Of a DNA stretch of 48,423 bases, positions 32,466 to 41,209 are shown piece by piece. The stretch is from NCBI GenBank assembly GCA_002479765.1, contig DLOZ01000010.1, positions 1 through 48,423 of the forward strand, given 5' to 3'. Each line of letters starts with the position of its first letter. The first letter of the stretch is position 1. The translations under genes were made by a program, and so were the position numbers. The stretch is from Sphingomonadales bacterium UBA7471. GTDB lineage: Bacteria; Pseudomonadota; Alphaproteobacteria; Sphingomonadales; Sphingomonadaceae. Under the pieces are notes generated by a model that was not told the DNA's origin, ran no database searches, and saw only the letters and a program-made list of their open reading frames with translations.

Positions 32466-33918
32466 ACGCTGGCAAAAGCCGAAGCGGTTTGACCGCAACC
32501 TCATTGTCATTGGTGCCGGATCGGCGGGCTTGGTCTCGGCCTACATCGCGGCAATGGTCCAAGCGAAAGTGACCTTGGTCGAAGCGCATGACATGGGGGG
32601 CGATTGCCTGAACACCGGATGTGTCCCGTCCAAGGCCCTTATCAAAAGCGCAAAGGTTGCGCATCAGGTTGCGGACTCGGCCCGCTTTGGCATTCAGAGC
32701 GGCGCACCGGTAATTGACTTCCCTGCGGTCATGCGCCGCGTCCGCGATGTCATTACCGCGATTGAACCACATGATAGTGTTGAACGCTTTACGGGTCTGG
32801 GCGTCGATTGCGTGAAGGGCTATGCGCGCTTCGTTGATCCGTGGACCATAGACATTGATGGCGCACGCCAGTTAACCGCAAAATCCTTCATCATCGCCAC
32901 GGGCGCAGCGCCGTTCATCCCGCCGTTGCCGGGCGTGGAGGATAGCGGCTATCTGACCAGCGAGACTTTGTGGGATGTCATGGCGGACCGGCCAAATGCG
33001 CCCAACCGTCTGGTGATTTTGGGTGGCGGTCCCATTGGCTGCGAACTCGCACAGGCATTTCAGCGTTTGGGGTCAAAAGTGACGATCGTCGAAATGGCGG
33101 ATCGGTTGCTGCTGAAAGAGGATGCCGATGCCGCTGCATTGGTGACCGCGCGATTGCAGGCAGAAGGCGTGATCGTTCACACCGCCCACCGCGCACTGCG
33201 GTTCGCGTCTGGAAAAACTCTGGTCGTTGAAGGACCCCAGAGTGAAAAATCGATAGCCTATGATGACATCATCATTGCCGTCGGTCGCAAGCCGCGGGTG
33301 TCCGGCTTTGGTCTCGAAGAATTGGGGTTGGTTGTCGATGGCCAGCTTGAGAATGATGATTTTCTGCGCACGAATATGCCGCACATATTTTGTGCGGGCG
33401 ACGTTGCCGGACGCCAGCAGCTGACGCACGGCGGCAGTCATGAGGCATGGTATGCCAGCGTGAATGCGCTGGCGCGGCCGTTCAAAAAATACCGCACCGA
33501 TTACCGCGTTCTGCCGCGTGTCACCTATACCGAACCCGAATTGGCGACGGTCGGCTTGAGCGAAGCGGAGGCGCGCGCGCAAGGCCTGTCGTTCGATGTC
33601 ACGCGCTACGATCTTGATGATCTCGACCGGGCGATTGCCGAAAGCGAAGCCCATGGCTTTGTCAAAATTCTGACCGCCAAAGGCAGTGACCGCATTTTAG
33701 GCGCAACGATCATTGGACAGAATGCAGGCGAAATTCTTGCCGAAGTCACCTTCGCGATGAAGCATAAAATGGGGCTGCGCAAAATCCTGCAGACCATTCA
33801 TCCCTACCCAACATGGGCTGAGGCCAACAAATATGCGGCAGGTCAGTTCGGGTTGGCGCGCAAACCCGAAGCACTGCTGAAATGGGCGGAACGCTGGTTC
33901 CGGTGGCAGCGTGGTTAG
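32458..33918 (+). CDS. FAD-dependent disulfide oxidoreductase, mercuric reductase-like
   Basis: A 486-residue pyridine nucleotide-disulfide oxidoreductase. FAD motif VIGAGSAGLVSA (about 17-28); redox-active pair GGDCLNTGCVPSK (Cys50, Cys55); NAD(P) loop ILGGGPIGCELAQ (about 182-194); second FAD motif HIFCAGDVAG; and the C-terminal dimer-interface catalytic HPYPTWAEANKY with His/Glu. It lacks the N-terminal metal-binding domain and the C-terminal Cys pair of true MerA, so Hg reduction is not supported. The electron acceptor is unknown. The start is GTG at 32458. Its stop overlaps the stop of the convergent CDP-alcohol transferase by 3 bases. Confidence 0.88.
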   Translation: MAKRWQKPKRFDRNLIVIGAGSAGLVSAYIAAMVQAKVTLVEAHDMGGDCLNTGCVPSKALIKSAKVAHQVADSARFGIQSGAPVIDFPAVMRRVRDVITAIEPHDSVERFTGLGVDCVKGYARFVDPWTIDIDGARQLTAKSFIIATGAAPFIPPLPGVEDSGYLTSETLWDVMADRPNAPNRLVILGGGPIGCELAQAFQRLGSKVTIVEMADRLLLKEDADAAALVTARLQAEGVIVHTAHRALRFASGKTLVVEGPQSEKSIAYDDIIIAVGRKPRVSGFGLEELGLVVDGQLENDDFLRTNMPHIFCAGDVAGRQQLTHGGSHEAWYASVNALARPFKKYRTDYRVLPRVTYTEPELATVGLSEAEARAQGLSFDVTRYDLDDLDRAIAESEAHGFVKILTAKGSDRILGATIIGQNAGEILAEVTFAMKHKMGLRKILQTIHPYPTWAEANKYAAGQFGLARKPEALLKWAERWFRWQRG

Positions 33919-34517
33919 CTGAAGCTTTTTGCCGCGAGCGCAACGCGCTGGGCAACGGTCAGTATACACAAAGCGGCAAATATCAGCGCCAATGTCGGGA
34001 AAAATGCCGGGAACAGGCAGAATAGCAAAAAGAACGCTATGGTCTCCCCGCCCTCCATCAACCCGGTGGAATAGATAAATGCTTTGGGGCCATGCGCACC
34101 GTCATCATCGTTGCGGCGCGCGGCGATTGCCGCATATCCGAGAAAGCTGACTGCTGTCATGGTGAAGCTCGCCACCAGCAAAAGCGCAGGCATTTGATTG
34201 TCCGCGCTTATCATGCCGAACGCGACGGGGACAGACACGTAGAACAGAAAGTCGCATAGCGAATCCAAATATCCGCCAAAGTCCGTCGGTCCGTTGATTC
34301 GGGCAATCGCGCCATCAAGGCCGTCAAAAAGGCGATTCAGGACGATGCACAATAATGCAGCCGTATAATGCGCCTGCGTGATGAAAAACGCGGCGCCCAG
34401 TCCGATGGCAGCACCGGTGATGGTCAGCGTATTGGCCGAAAACCGCGCGGCTGCCAACACGCGCGCAAGTCGGAACAGCGCCGGGTCGACCAGTCGGCGC
34501 AGTGCCACATCAAACAT
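33915..34517 (-). CDS. CDP-alcohol phosphatidyltransferase family protein
   Basis: A 200-residue membrane enzyme with about six helices. The family catalytic motif is present as DGAIARINGPTDFGGYLDSL plus CDF (68-90): DG, AR, G, D and D residues bind metal and CDP. The AR-to-G spacing is 7 residues instead of the usual 8. The family transfers a phosphatidyl group from CDP-diacylglycerol, or similar, to an alcohol; the acceptor is not predictable. It is the last gene of a leftward set with DUF177 and CBP3, and converges with the oxidoreductase gene. Confidence 0.88.
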   Translation of the reverse strand: MFDVALRRLVDPALFRLARVLAAARFSANTLTITGAAIGLGAAFFITQAHYTAALLCIVLNRLFDGLDGAIARINGPTDFGGYLDSLCDFLFYVSVPVAFGMISADNQMPALLLVASFTMTAVSFLGYAAIAARRNDDDGAHGPKAFIYSTGLMEGGETIAFFLLFCLFPAFFPTLALIFAALCILTVAQRVALAAKSFS

Positions 34518-34529
34518 GGCGTGGCCCCA

Positions 34530-35057
34530 TCATTTTTTTGCCAATAAGTCCTTCAGCCCAGCAAGCGCACCCACTGGAGCGACGTCTTCTTCGCTTTTGA
34601 CACCCGCAGCCTTCAAAATTTTCTCTGCCTCAGGGCTGCGCGGATAGGGATTGAGCGCAAGACCCATTGACTGGGCAACCGCCTCCCCCAAATCAATGGT
34701 CTGGCCATCGTGGAACATCGTGTCGCAATCTTCGGGGGCGAGTTCGAGTTCCACTTCGCCATTTGCTGTGGGCTCAGCAATAAATTGGATATGGATGGCC
34801 TCATCCAATTTCGCAGGAACGGGATCATGCGTTGCAATACAAAATTGTGCGAGACTGGCCGTAAAGCGTCCGGTTGCAATCACGGCGTCGCCGTCATGCT
34901 GCAACGAAATTTCAGCCTCAAGATTGTCCAGCGCCGCCAGATCAAACCGCGCCATCAGGCCATTGCGCGCTGCCTCATCCGCCGAAAGCCGAAGGTTGCG
35001 GCTGTGGTTTCCCACTTCGGATATCTTGATAACATGGCTGAACTCGTTGGCGATCAC
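34530..35057 (-). CDS. DUF177 family protein (YceD-like)
   Basis: A 175-residue cytoplasmic protein with the DUF177 pattern: ASLAQFCIATHDPVPAKL, where the cysteine region sits, then PEDCDTMFHDGQTIDLGEAVAQ and the C-terminal LALNPYPRSPEAE. In other bacteria the gene precedes rpmF and is linked to 23S rRNA accumulation; rpmF is not next to it here. The start is GTG at 35057 (GTGA overlap with the upstream stop) or GTG at 35060. It is between the CBP3-type chaperone and the CDP-alcohol transferase. Confidence 0.88.
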   Translation of the reverse strand: MIANEFSHVIKISEVGNHSRNLRLSADEAARNGLMARFDLAALDNLEAEISLQHDGDAVIATGRFTASLAQFCIATHDPVPAKLDEAIHIQFIAEPTANGEVELELAPEDCDTMFHDGQTIDLGEAVAQSMGLALNPYPRSPEAEKILKAAGVKSEEDVAPVGALAGLKDLLAKK

Positions 35058-35578
35058 CACTTTGCTTCACCCTCAACGATCATATCGGGCAATTGCGCCC
35101 CCAATGCACGTTCGACATCCAACAAAGCTTGGCGCGTGTGGGCAAGCGCGCCAGCTTCAGGGGCTACGCCCCGGTAAATATTCCGCACAATGGCTTCATC
35201 AAGCTCCGCCGTATCGGACAAAGCCGAGCGCAGCGCGCCGAGGCGGCCGCCGACCGCGCTCATAATCTGGCCAATATGTTTGCCAACAATCATATCGCCA
35301 ATGCCAACTTCACGCAGTTGCCCATCCATATCGTCGACAAACACTTCGGTAAGGCGCGCCATGTCGAGTGCGCAATCACCGCTGTCCTCAAGCCGCAGAA
35401 GAACCAGCGACAATATAGAGGCAACCATATCGAAGCGTCCGTCAATGCTGTCCGGAACCTGACCGTCGATATACCAATGCGGCTCACGCGCTTTGGCCAC
35501 GATCTGGTTATACAATGGGATCAGCTTAAGCTTGGGGTCGGGTTCCCCTTTCCCGAAAAGTCTTTTCAATAATGTCAT
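35054..35578 (-). CDS. Ubiquinol-cytochrome c chaperone (CBP3-like)
   Basis: A 174-residue soluble helical protein. LIPLYNQIVAKAREPHWY and DSIDGRFDMVASILSLVLLRL are the CBP3/UQCC1 signature, and FVDDMDGQLREVGIGDMIVGKHI the second conserved block. In mitochondria CBP3 helps make and haemylate cytochrome b of complex III. It is divergent from bamE, with 114 bp between the two, and overlaps DUF177 downstream. This local order is common in Alphaproteobacteria. Confidence 0.9.
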   Translation of the reverse strand: MTLLKRLFGKGEPDPKLKLIPLYNQIVAKAREPHWYIDGQVPDSIDGRFDMVASILSLVLLRLEDSGDCALDMARLTEVFVDDMDGQLREVGIGDMIVGKHIGQIMSAVGGRLGALRSALSDTAELDEAIVRNIYRGVAPEAGALAHTRQALLDVERALGAQLPDMIVEGEAKW

Positions 35579-35692
35579 TTTGACGCGTTTTCATCCTTAC
35601 TCATCGGGCATTCATCTGGGATTGCATATTGATATTGCGCCTTAAGGATGCAATGGCAAAGGCCCAACTTTAGTGGATTAGCGGAGAAGTTT

Positions 35693-36166
35693 ATGCGCGC
35701 GACGCAAATTGCAGGTTTTGCAGCATTATTGGCCGCTATGACATTGGCGTCTGGCTGCACCCGCCTTCGCTCGCATCAGGGTTATATTGGCGATCAGACT
35801 TTGCTGAACTCTATCCAACCCGGCGTAGACAACAGGGAATCGGTTCAGGCATCGCTTGGCCGCCCGACATTTGTGGGTCAGTTCGATCAAAACGACTGGT
35901 ATTATTATTCACGCGACGCAAAACAGCTGGCGTTCTCGCAGCCAAAGGCAGATTCGCAATATGTGCTGAAGGTTCGGTTTGACGCAGCCGGAAATGTCAC
36001 CTCGGTTACGCAAACGGGCAAAGAACTTATTGCGAAAATAAGCCCTGAAGGCGACAAGACACCGACGCTTGGCCGCAACACCAGCTTCTTTGAAGAAATC
36101 TTCGGCAATATCGGTGCTGTCGGCGCAGGCAGCGGTCAAGGCGCCACACCGAACAGCCCGAACTGA
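35693..36166 (+). CDS. bamE: Outer membrane assembly lipoprotein BamE (SmpA/OmlA)
   Basis: 157 residues from the ATG at 35693, which has GGAG 6 nt upstream. The signal peptide ends at the lipobox LASGC (Cys22). The BamE core follows: IQPGVDNRESVQASLGRPT, then DWYYYSRD and LKVRFDAAGNVTSV. BamE stabilises the beta-barrel assembly complex that inserts outer membrane proteins, possibly including the usher-like protein of this window. The C-terminal tail after about 135 is Gly-rich. Confidence 0.93.
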   Translation: MRATQIAGFAALLAAMTLASGCTRLRSHQGYIGDQTLLNSIQPGVDNRESVQASLGRPTFVGQFDQNDWYYYSRDAKQLAFSQPKADSQYVLKVRFDAAGNVTSVTQTGKELIAKISPEGDKTPTLGRNTSFFEEIFGNIGAVGAGSGQGATPNSPN

Positions 36167-36189
36167 TACGGACGTAACGTTGCGATATT

Positions 36190-36221
36190 GGAAAAGGCGG
36201 GGTCAATCGCCCCCGCTTTCC
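36190..36221. terminator. Hairpin between convergent bamE and maeB
   Basis: GGAAA, GC and GGGG pair with CCCC, GC and TTTCC, giving an 11-bp stem with a 2-nt bulge and an 8-nt loop. It is placed 24 bp after bamE and 7 bp from the maeB stop. No long T-run follows, so the termination strength is uncertain. Confidence 0.55.
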
Positions 36222-36227
36222 AGCCGC

Positions 36228-38489
36228 TTATTCGGTGACGCCTGCCGCCGCAAGGACAGCCAAAGTCACCAGGTCGCCGGCGCTTGATGCCATGGTAGCC
36301 ACCTGCACCTGACGTTCGATACCCAGCAGCATCGGTCCGATGACTTGGTCACCACCCAATTCGCGCAATAGCTTTGCCGAAAGGTTTGCTGATTGCAGTC
36401 CGGGCATGACCAGCACATTGGCTGGTCCGGACAAACGGCAGAACGGATAGTTTTTCATCAACGCTGGGTTGAGCGCAACATCCGGCGGCATGTCGCCTTC
36501 ATATTCGAAGTCGGGGCGGCGGGCATCCAATATGGCAACGGCATCGCGGATATTATTGAGCCAGTTTCCAGCCGGGTTGCCGAAGGTTGAGAATGACAGG
36601 AACGCCACGCGCGGGACATGGCCCATGCGGCGGGCAACGCCGGCGGTTTTCTCGGCAATATGCGCAAGTTCTTCAGCTGTTGGGCGCTCATTGACCGTGG
36701 TGTCGGCGATAAACACCGTATGTGTTTTTCCGACCATCACGTGAATGCCGAACGGTGTCGCATCCTTCTTGGCATCGAGCACACGGCGCAACTCGCGCAG
36801 GGTTTGTCCAAAGGTACGCGTCACGCCCGTGATCATCGCATCGGCTTGATCCATCTGAAGCAGCAGTGCGCCAAAGATGTTGCGGTCGCGGTTAACCATC
36901 CGCTGAATATCGCGGCGCAGATAGCCGCGACGCTGCAGGCGGCCGTACAGCCGGTCGACCATTTTCTCGACCAGCGGACTTTGGGCGCTGTTATGGATTT
37001 CATATTCGTCCGGATTGGCGCCGAGTCCGATCAGCTTTTCGGTAACGCGCGCATCGCGTCCGACCAGCACGGGAACGCCATAGCCATCTTGTTTGAACTG
37101 AACAGCGGCGCGCAACACGACGTCTTCTTCAGCTTCGGCAAAAATGACGCGCTTTGGCTTTGCTCTTGCGGCTGCATAAACTTGGGTCAGAACCGATGTC
37201 GTCGGGTTTTGACGCGCGCGCAGGCTCGCGCGATAGGCGTTCATATCGGCAATCGGCTTTTGCGCGACGCCCGAATCCATCGCTGCTTTTGCCACGGCCG
37301 AGGCGACGATTTCCATGAGACGCGGGTCGAATGGCGACGGGATGATATAATCCCGGCCGAATTTGTGCATGATGCCGCCATAGGCAGCCGCCACTTCTTC
37401 GGGCACGGTTTCACGCGCCAATTGTGCCAATGCATGCGATGCCGCAATCTTCATGGGTTCGTTGATTGTCGTGGCGCGTACGTCGAGCGCCCCGCGGAAC
37501 AGGAAGGGGAAGCACAGGACATTGTTGACCTGATTTGGAAAATCAGACCGCCCCGTCGCAATGATCGCATCGGGCCGCGCCGCGCGCGCCACAGGTGGTG
37601 AGATTTCGGGATCGGGGTTTGCCATGGCAAAAATGATTGGTTCAGGGGCCATCGTCTTTACCATGTCGGCGCTCAACGCGTTGGCGGCGGAAAGGCCAAG
37701 GAAAACATCTGCGCCGACGATCGCTTCTGCCAAGGTGCGCGCGGTTGTTTTTGCCGCATGCGCCGATTTCCACTGGTCCATGCCTTCGGTACGGCCCTGA
37801 TAAATCACGCCGGAACGGTCGCACATAATCACATTGTCGTGCGGTACGCCCATGGCCTTGATCAGCTCGGTGCAGGCAATCGCCGCGGCGCCTGCGCCAT
37901 TGCAGACAATCTTGATGTCTTTCAGCGAACGGCCTGTAAGCTCACACGCATTGATCAATCCTGCCGCCGCGATGATCGCGGTGCCGTGCTGGTCATCATG
38001 AAAGACCGGAATATTCATCCGTTCCTTCAACGTCTGTTCAATGATGAAGCAATCAGGCGCGGCGATATCTTCCAGATTGATGCCGCCAAAGGTCGGCTCA
38101 AGAAGTTCGACCGCGTCAATGAAACGCTGCGCATCTTCGGTCTTCACTTCGATATCGATCGAGTCGACATCGGCGAAGCGTTTGAACAGCACCGCTTTGC
38201 CTTCCATCACGGGCTTGGATGCCAATGCACCCAAATTGCCCATGCCAAGGATCGCTGTACCATTTGAGATAACCGCGACGAGATTACCCTTCGCAGTATA
38301 ATCATAGGCGGTTGCCGGGTCGTCATAAATGGCCTGCACCGGCACGGCGACACCCGGTGAATATGCGAGCGACAAATCGCGTTGTGTGGCCATTGGCTTG
38401 GTCGCCACGATTTCGATTTTCCCCGGGCGGCCTTGGGAATGGAAATCCAAAGCTTCCTGAGCTGTAATCTGGACGTCGCTGTCGTTCAT
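36228..38489 (-). CDS. maeB: NADP-dependent malic enzyme fused to a phosphotransacetylase-like domain
   Basis: A 753-residue MaeB. The malic enzyme part (about 1-430) shows DLSLAYSPGVAVPV, FHDDQHGTAIIAAAGL, the cofactor loop IVCNGAGAAAIAC and ALSADMVKTMA. The C-terminal half (about 435-753) is the phosphate acetyltransferase-like domain (FAEAEEDVVLRAAVQF, VMPGLQSANLSAKLL). It decarboxylates malate to pyruvate with NADP. The PTA domain in this family is considered regulatory (acetyl-CoA sensing) rather than catalytic. The start ATG at 38489 is typical. It diverges from mutS. Confidence 0.95.
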   Translation of the reverse strand: MNDSDVQITAQEALDFHSQGRPGKIEIVATKPMATQRDLSLAYSPGVAVPVQAIYDDPATAYDYTAKGNLVAVISNGTAILGMGNLGALASKPVMEGKAVLFKRFADVDSIDIEVKTEDAQRFIDAVELLEPTFGGINLEDIAAPDCFIIEQTLKERMNIPVFHDDQHGTAIIAAAGLINACELTGRSLKDIKIVCNGAGAAAIACTELIKAMGVPHDNVIMCDRSGVIYQGRTEGMDQWKSAHAAKTTARTLAEAIVGADVFLGLSAANALSADMVKTMAPEPIIFAMANPDPEISPPVARAARPDAIIATGRSDFPNQVNNVLCFPFLFRGALDVRATTINEPMKIAASHALAQLARETVPEEVAAAYGGIMHKFGRDYIIPSPFDPRLMEIVASAVAKAAMDSGVAQKPIADMNAYRASLRARQNPTTSVLTQVYAAARAKPKRVIFAEAEEDVVLRAAVQFKQDGYGVPVLVGRDARVTEKLIGLGANPDEYEIHNSAQSPLVEKMVDRLYGRLQRRGYLRRDIQRMVNRDRNIFGALLLQMDQADAMITGVTRTFGQTLRELRRVLDAKKDATPFGIHVMVGKTHTVFIADTTVNERPTAEELAHIAEKTAGVARRMGHVPRVAFLSFSTFGNPAGNWLNNIRDAVAILDARRPDFEYEGDMPPDVALNPALMKNYPFCRLSGPANVLVMPGLQSANLSAKLLRELGGDQVIGPMLLGIERQVQVATMASSAGDLVTLAVLAAAGVTE

Positions 38490-38509
38490 TTTTGGCTTTG
38501 ACCCTATTT

Positions 38510-38550
38510 TATAATATAAACTGCCCTAACGCGGTGGTGCCGCTAGGGCA
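38510..38550 (+). promoter_or_regulatory. Possible mutS -10 element with a 5' leader hairpin
   Basis: TATAAT at 38510-38515 has no recognisable -35 at the right distance. Seven bases later a hairpin begins: TGCCCTA (38522-38528) pairs with TAGGGCA (38544-38550) and GCGG (38531-38534) with CCGC (38540-38543), with a 2-nt bulge and 5-nt loop. If the -10 is real, the mutS mRNA would start with this stem. Confidence 0.4.
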
Positions 38551-38590
38551 AGCATTGCCCCGCAGGAACGGCTCCGCTATCGCGTTGCCC

Positions 38591-41209
38591 ATGACAGGGA
38601 CAATGAAAGCAACATCGGGGCCGACACCAATGATGGTGCAGTATCTCGCGCTGAAGGCGAAGGCCGAAGATTGCCTGTTGTTCTACCGCATGGGCGACTT
38701 TTTTGAGCTCTTCTTTGATGATGCGCGCGCTGCTGCTGCAACGTTGGATATCGCGCTGACATCGCGCGGCGAACATGATGGCAGGCCCATTCCGATGTGC
38801 GGCGTGCCGGTGCATGCAGCCGAAGGCTATCTGGCGCGGCTCATTAAGGCCGGGTACCGCGTCGCGATTGCGGAGCAAACCGAAAGCCCCGAAGATGCCA
38901 AGGCGCGGGGCGGTTCCAAGACTTTGGTGGCGCGCGACATCGTCCGGTTCGTGACGGCAGGCACGCTGACGGAGGACAGCTTGCTCGACAGCTGGACTTC
39001 AAACATGCTCGTCGCGGTCGCACCGGTGGGTGACGAATATGGTCTGGCGGCAGCGGATATTTCGACCGGCTATTTCGAACTCGTCACCATTGCGGCGAGC
39101 GCACTTGAAGCGGAGCTTGCACGGCTGTCCGCCAGTGAACTTGTCGTTCCGGATGGTTTGGCGCAACAACTTACGGGCGCAATCATTCGTCCGCGCGCTG
39201 ACTTTGAAAGCATCGTCGGCGGCGATTTGCTGAAGCAGCATTTTGCGCTTTCGACCTTGGATGCCATCGGTGCGGTCACGCGCGCTGAGCAGGCTGCCGC
39301 TGGCGGGCTCATCGCCTATCTGGCGCATGTCGGGCAGGGTAACATGCCCTTTCTTAAGCTGCCGGTCCGGCGTGAAGTGCATGCCCATTTGTTGATTGAC
39401 CAAGCAACGCGCGATAGCCTGGAAATCAGCGCAGCGCATAAAGGCGCACGCGCTGGATCATTACTGGCCGAGGTTGACCGCACGATAACGGGTGCCGGCG
39501 CACGCCAGCTGGCGTCGGACCTGTCTGCGCCTTTGATGGACCAGAATATTATCGAAGCGCGCTTGTCGCTGGTGCAGTGGTTCCATGACGCGCCCTTGAC
39601 CCGCGATGCCGTCCGGTCCGCTTTGCGACAATTCCCCGATATCGCCCGTGCATTGGGCCGTGTTGTTGCCGGACGCGGCAGTCCACGTGACTTGGGGCAA
39701 ATTCGCGATGGATTGGATGCGGCGCGCCATCTGCGGGAACGATTGGGCGCCATGGCCGACCGCCCCGAATTGCTCGACCAATTGCTGCCGATGTTGGATG
39801 GCCACGGCCATATGGTGGACGTCCTCAGCCGTGCGCTTGTTACCTCTCCGCCCACCGATACCGCGCAGGGCGGCTATATCGCAGAAGGCTATGATGCGGC
39901 GTTGGACGTGTTGCGTTCGGCTGGCCGTGACGGGCGGCAGGCGATTGCCCAATTGGAGGCGCGCTATCGCGATTCGACCGGCGTGGCTGCGCTCAAGATC
40001 CGGCACAATGCCGTTCTGGGATATTTTGTTGAAGTACCGGCCAAGCATGGCGATGCACTCATGGCGGCCGGGTCAGGCTTTGCGCACCGGCAAACGATGG
40101 CTGGCGCAGTCCGTTTCAACTCGCCGGAGCTTCATGAAGAGGCCATGCGCATCACGCAGGCCAGTGGACACGCCTTGGCTGCTGAAGCCGCGCATTTGGA
40201 AGAGCTGACCGCGATTGTGCTCACGCGGCGTGATGCAATCGCTGCGAGCGCCGACGCCTTGGCGCGGATTGATGTTTCGGCGGCGCTGGCGGAACGCGCT
40301 GCAGAGGGCAATTGGTGCCGTCCATCTTTTGTAAGCCACCCATGCCTTGAAATCGAAGGCGGCCGACATCCGGTGGTTGAAAGCGCGCTCGCGAAATCGG
40401 GCGACCGGTTCATTGCCAATGATTGCAAGCTGTCGCCCGATAAGCGGCTGTGGCTGGTCAGCGGTCCCAATATGGGCGGTAAATCCACCTTCCTGCGGCA
40501 GAATGCGTTGATCGTTTTGCTGGCACAGGCGGGAAGCTATGTCCCTGCGACATCGGCCAAGCTTGGCCTTGTTGACCGCCTTTTCAGCCGCGTCGGCGCA
40601 TCGGATAATCTGGCGCGCGGGCGGTCGACCTTCATGGTCGAAATGGTCGAAACGGCGGCCATTCTTGCGCAGGCAACCGAACGCAGCTTTGTGATTTTGG
40701 ATGAGGTTGGCCGCGGTACATCGACCTATGATGGCCTTGCCATTGCATGGGCGGTTGTCGAAGGTATTCACGAAACCAATCGCTGCCGCTGCCTGTTCGC
40801 AACGCATTATCACGAACTGACCCGGTTGTCGGACAGCCTTGACGCGCTGTCGCTACACCATGTCCGCGCCAAGGAGTATAAGGGCGACCTTGTCTTGCTC
40901 CACGAGCTTGGCGATGGCCCCGCTGACCGCAGTTACGGTATCGCAGTGGCAAAGCTTGCCGGGCTTCCGCCGCAAGTCGTGTCGCGGGCAAAGACCGTGC
41001 TGGAGAAACTTGAAAAAGGGCGCGCGGAAACTGGTGGCCTGGCCGCGGGTCTGGGTGACCTGCCATTGTTTAGCGCCGCGCTCGACGCCGCCGAAGCCAA
41101 GGTCGATGCCTTGCGGGAAAAGCTGACTGGCCTTGATATCGACGCGCTTAGTCCGCGCGCTGCGCTTGACCTGCTCTATGAATTAAAGCGGGCAGCTGGC
41201 GAAAATTAA
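38591..41209 (+). CDS. mutS: DNA mismatch repair protein MutS
   Basis: About 872 residues from the ATG at 38591; an ATG at 38603 is equally possible and the frame is open further up. The mismatch-contacting Phe-x-Glu is FFE (37-39) in YRMGDFFELF. The ATPase shows Walker A GPNMGGKSTFLRQ (about 624-636), and Walker B VILDEVGRGTSTYDG is followed by THYHELTRL. MutS recognises mispairs and starts repair with MutL (not in the window). The terminal region (about 790-870) carries the helix-turn-helix and dimer contacts. Its stop directly abuts the stop of nupC. Confidence 0.97.
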   Translation: MTGTMKATSGPTPMMVQYLALKAKAEDCLLFYRMGDFFELFFDDARAAAATLDIALTSRGEHDGRPIPMCGVPVHAAEGYLARLIKAGYRVAIAEQTESPEDAKARGGSKTLVARDIVRFVTAGTLTEDSLLDSWTSNMLVAVAPVGDEYGLAAADISTGYFELVTIAASALEAELARLSASELVVPDGLAQQLTGAIIRPRADFESIVGGDLLKQHFALSTLDAIGAVTRAEQAAAGGLIAYLAHVGQGNMPFLKLPVRREVHAHLLIDQATRDSLEISAAHKGARAGSLLAEVDRTITGAGARQLASDLSAPLMDQNIIEARLSLVQWFHDAPLTRDAVRSALRQFPDIARALGRVVAGRGSPRDLGQIRDGLDAARHLRERLGAMADRPELLDQLLPMLDGHGHMVDVLSRALVTSPPTDTAQGGYIAEGYDAALDVLRSAGRDGRQAIAQLEARYRDSTGVAALKIRHNAVLGYFVEVPAKHGDALMAAGSGFAHRQTMAGAVRFNSPELHEEAMRITQASGHALAAEAAHLEELTAIVLTRRDAIAASADALARIDVSAALAERAAEGNWCRPSFVSHPCLEIEGGRHPVVESALAKSGDRFIANDCKLSPDKRLWLVSGPNMGGKSTFLRQNALIVLLAQAGSYVPATSAKLGLVDRLFSRVGASDNLARGRSTFMVEMVETAAILAQATERSFVILDEVGRGTSTYDGLAIAWAVVEGIHETNRCRCLFATHYHELTRLSDSLDALSLHHVRAKEYKGDLVLLHELGDGPADRSYGIAVAKLAGLPPQVVSRAKTVLEKLEKGRAETGGLAAGLGDLPLFSAALDAAEAKVDALREKLTGLDIDALSPRAALDLLYELKRAAGEN

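Noticed and set aside
32458..33918. Mercury resistance gene merA
   Set aside because: No N-terminal metal-binding domain, no C-terminal Cys pair and no mer genes nearby; only the general disulfide reductase core is present.
36228..38489. MaeB fusion as a novel protein
   Set aside because: Malic enzyme with a C-terminal phosphotransacetylase-like domain is the standard MaeB architecture in proteobacteria.
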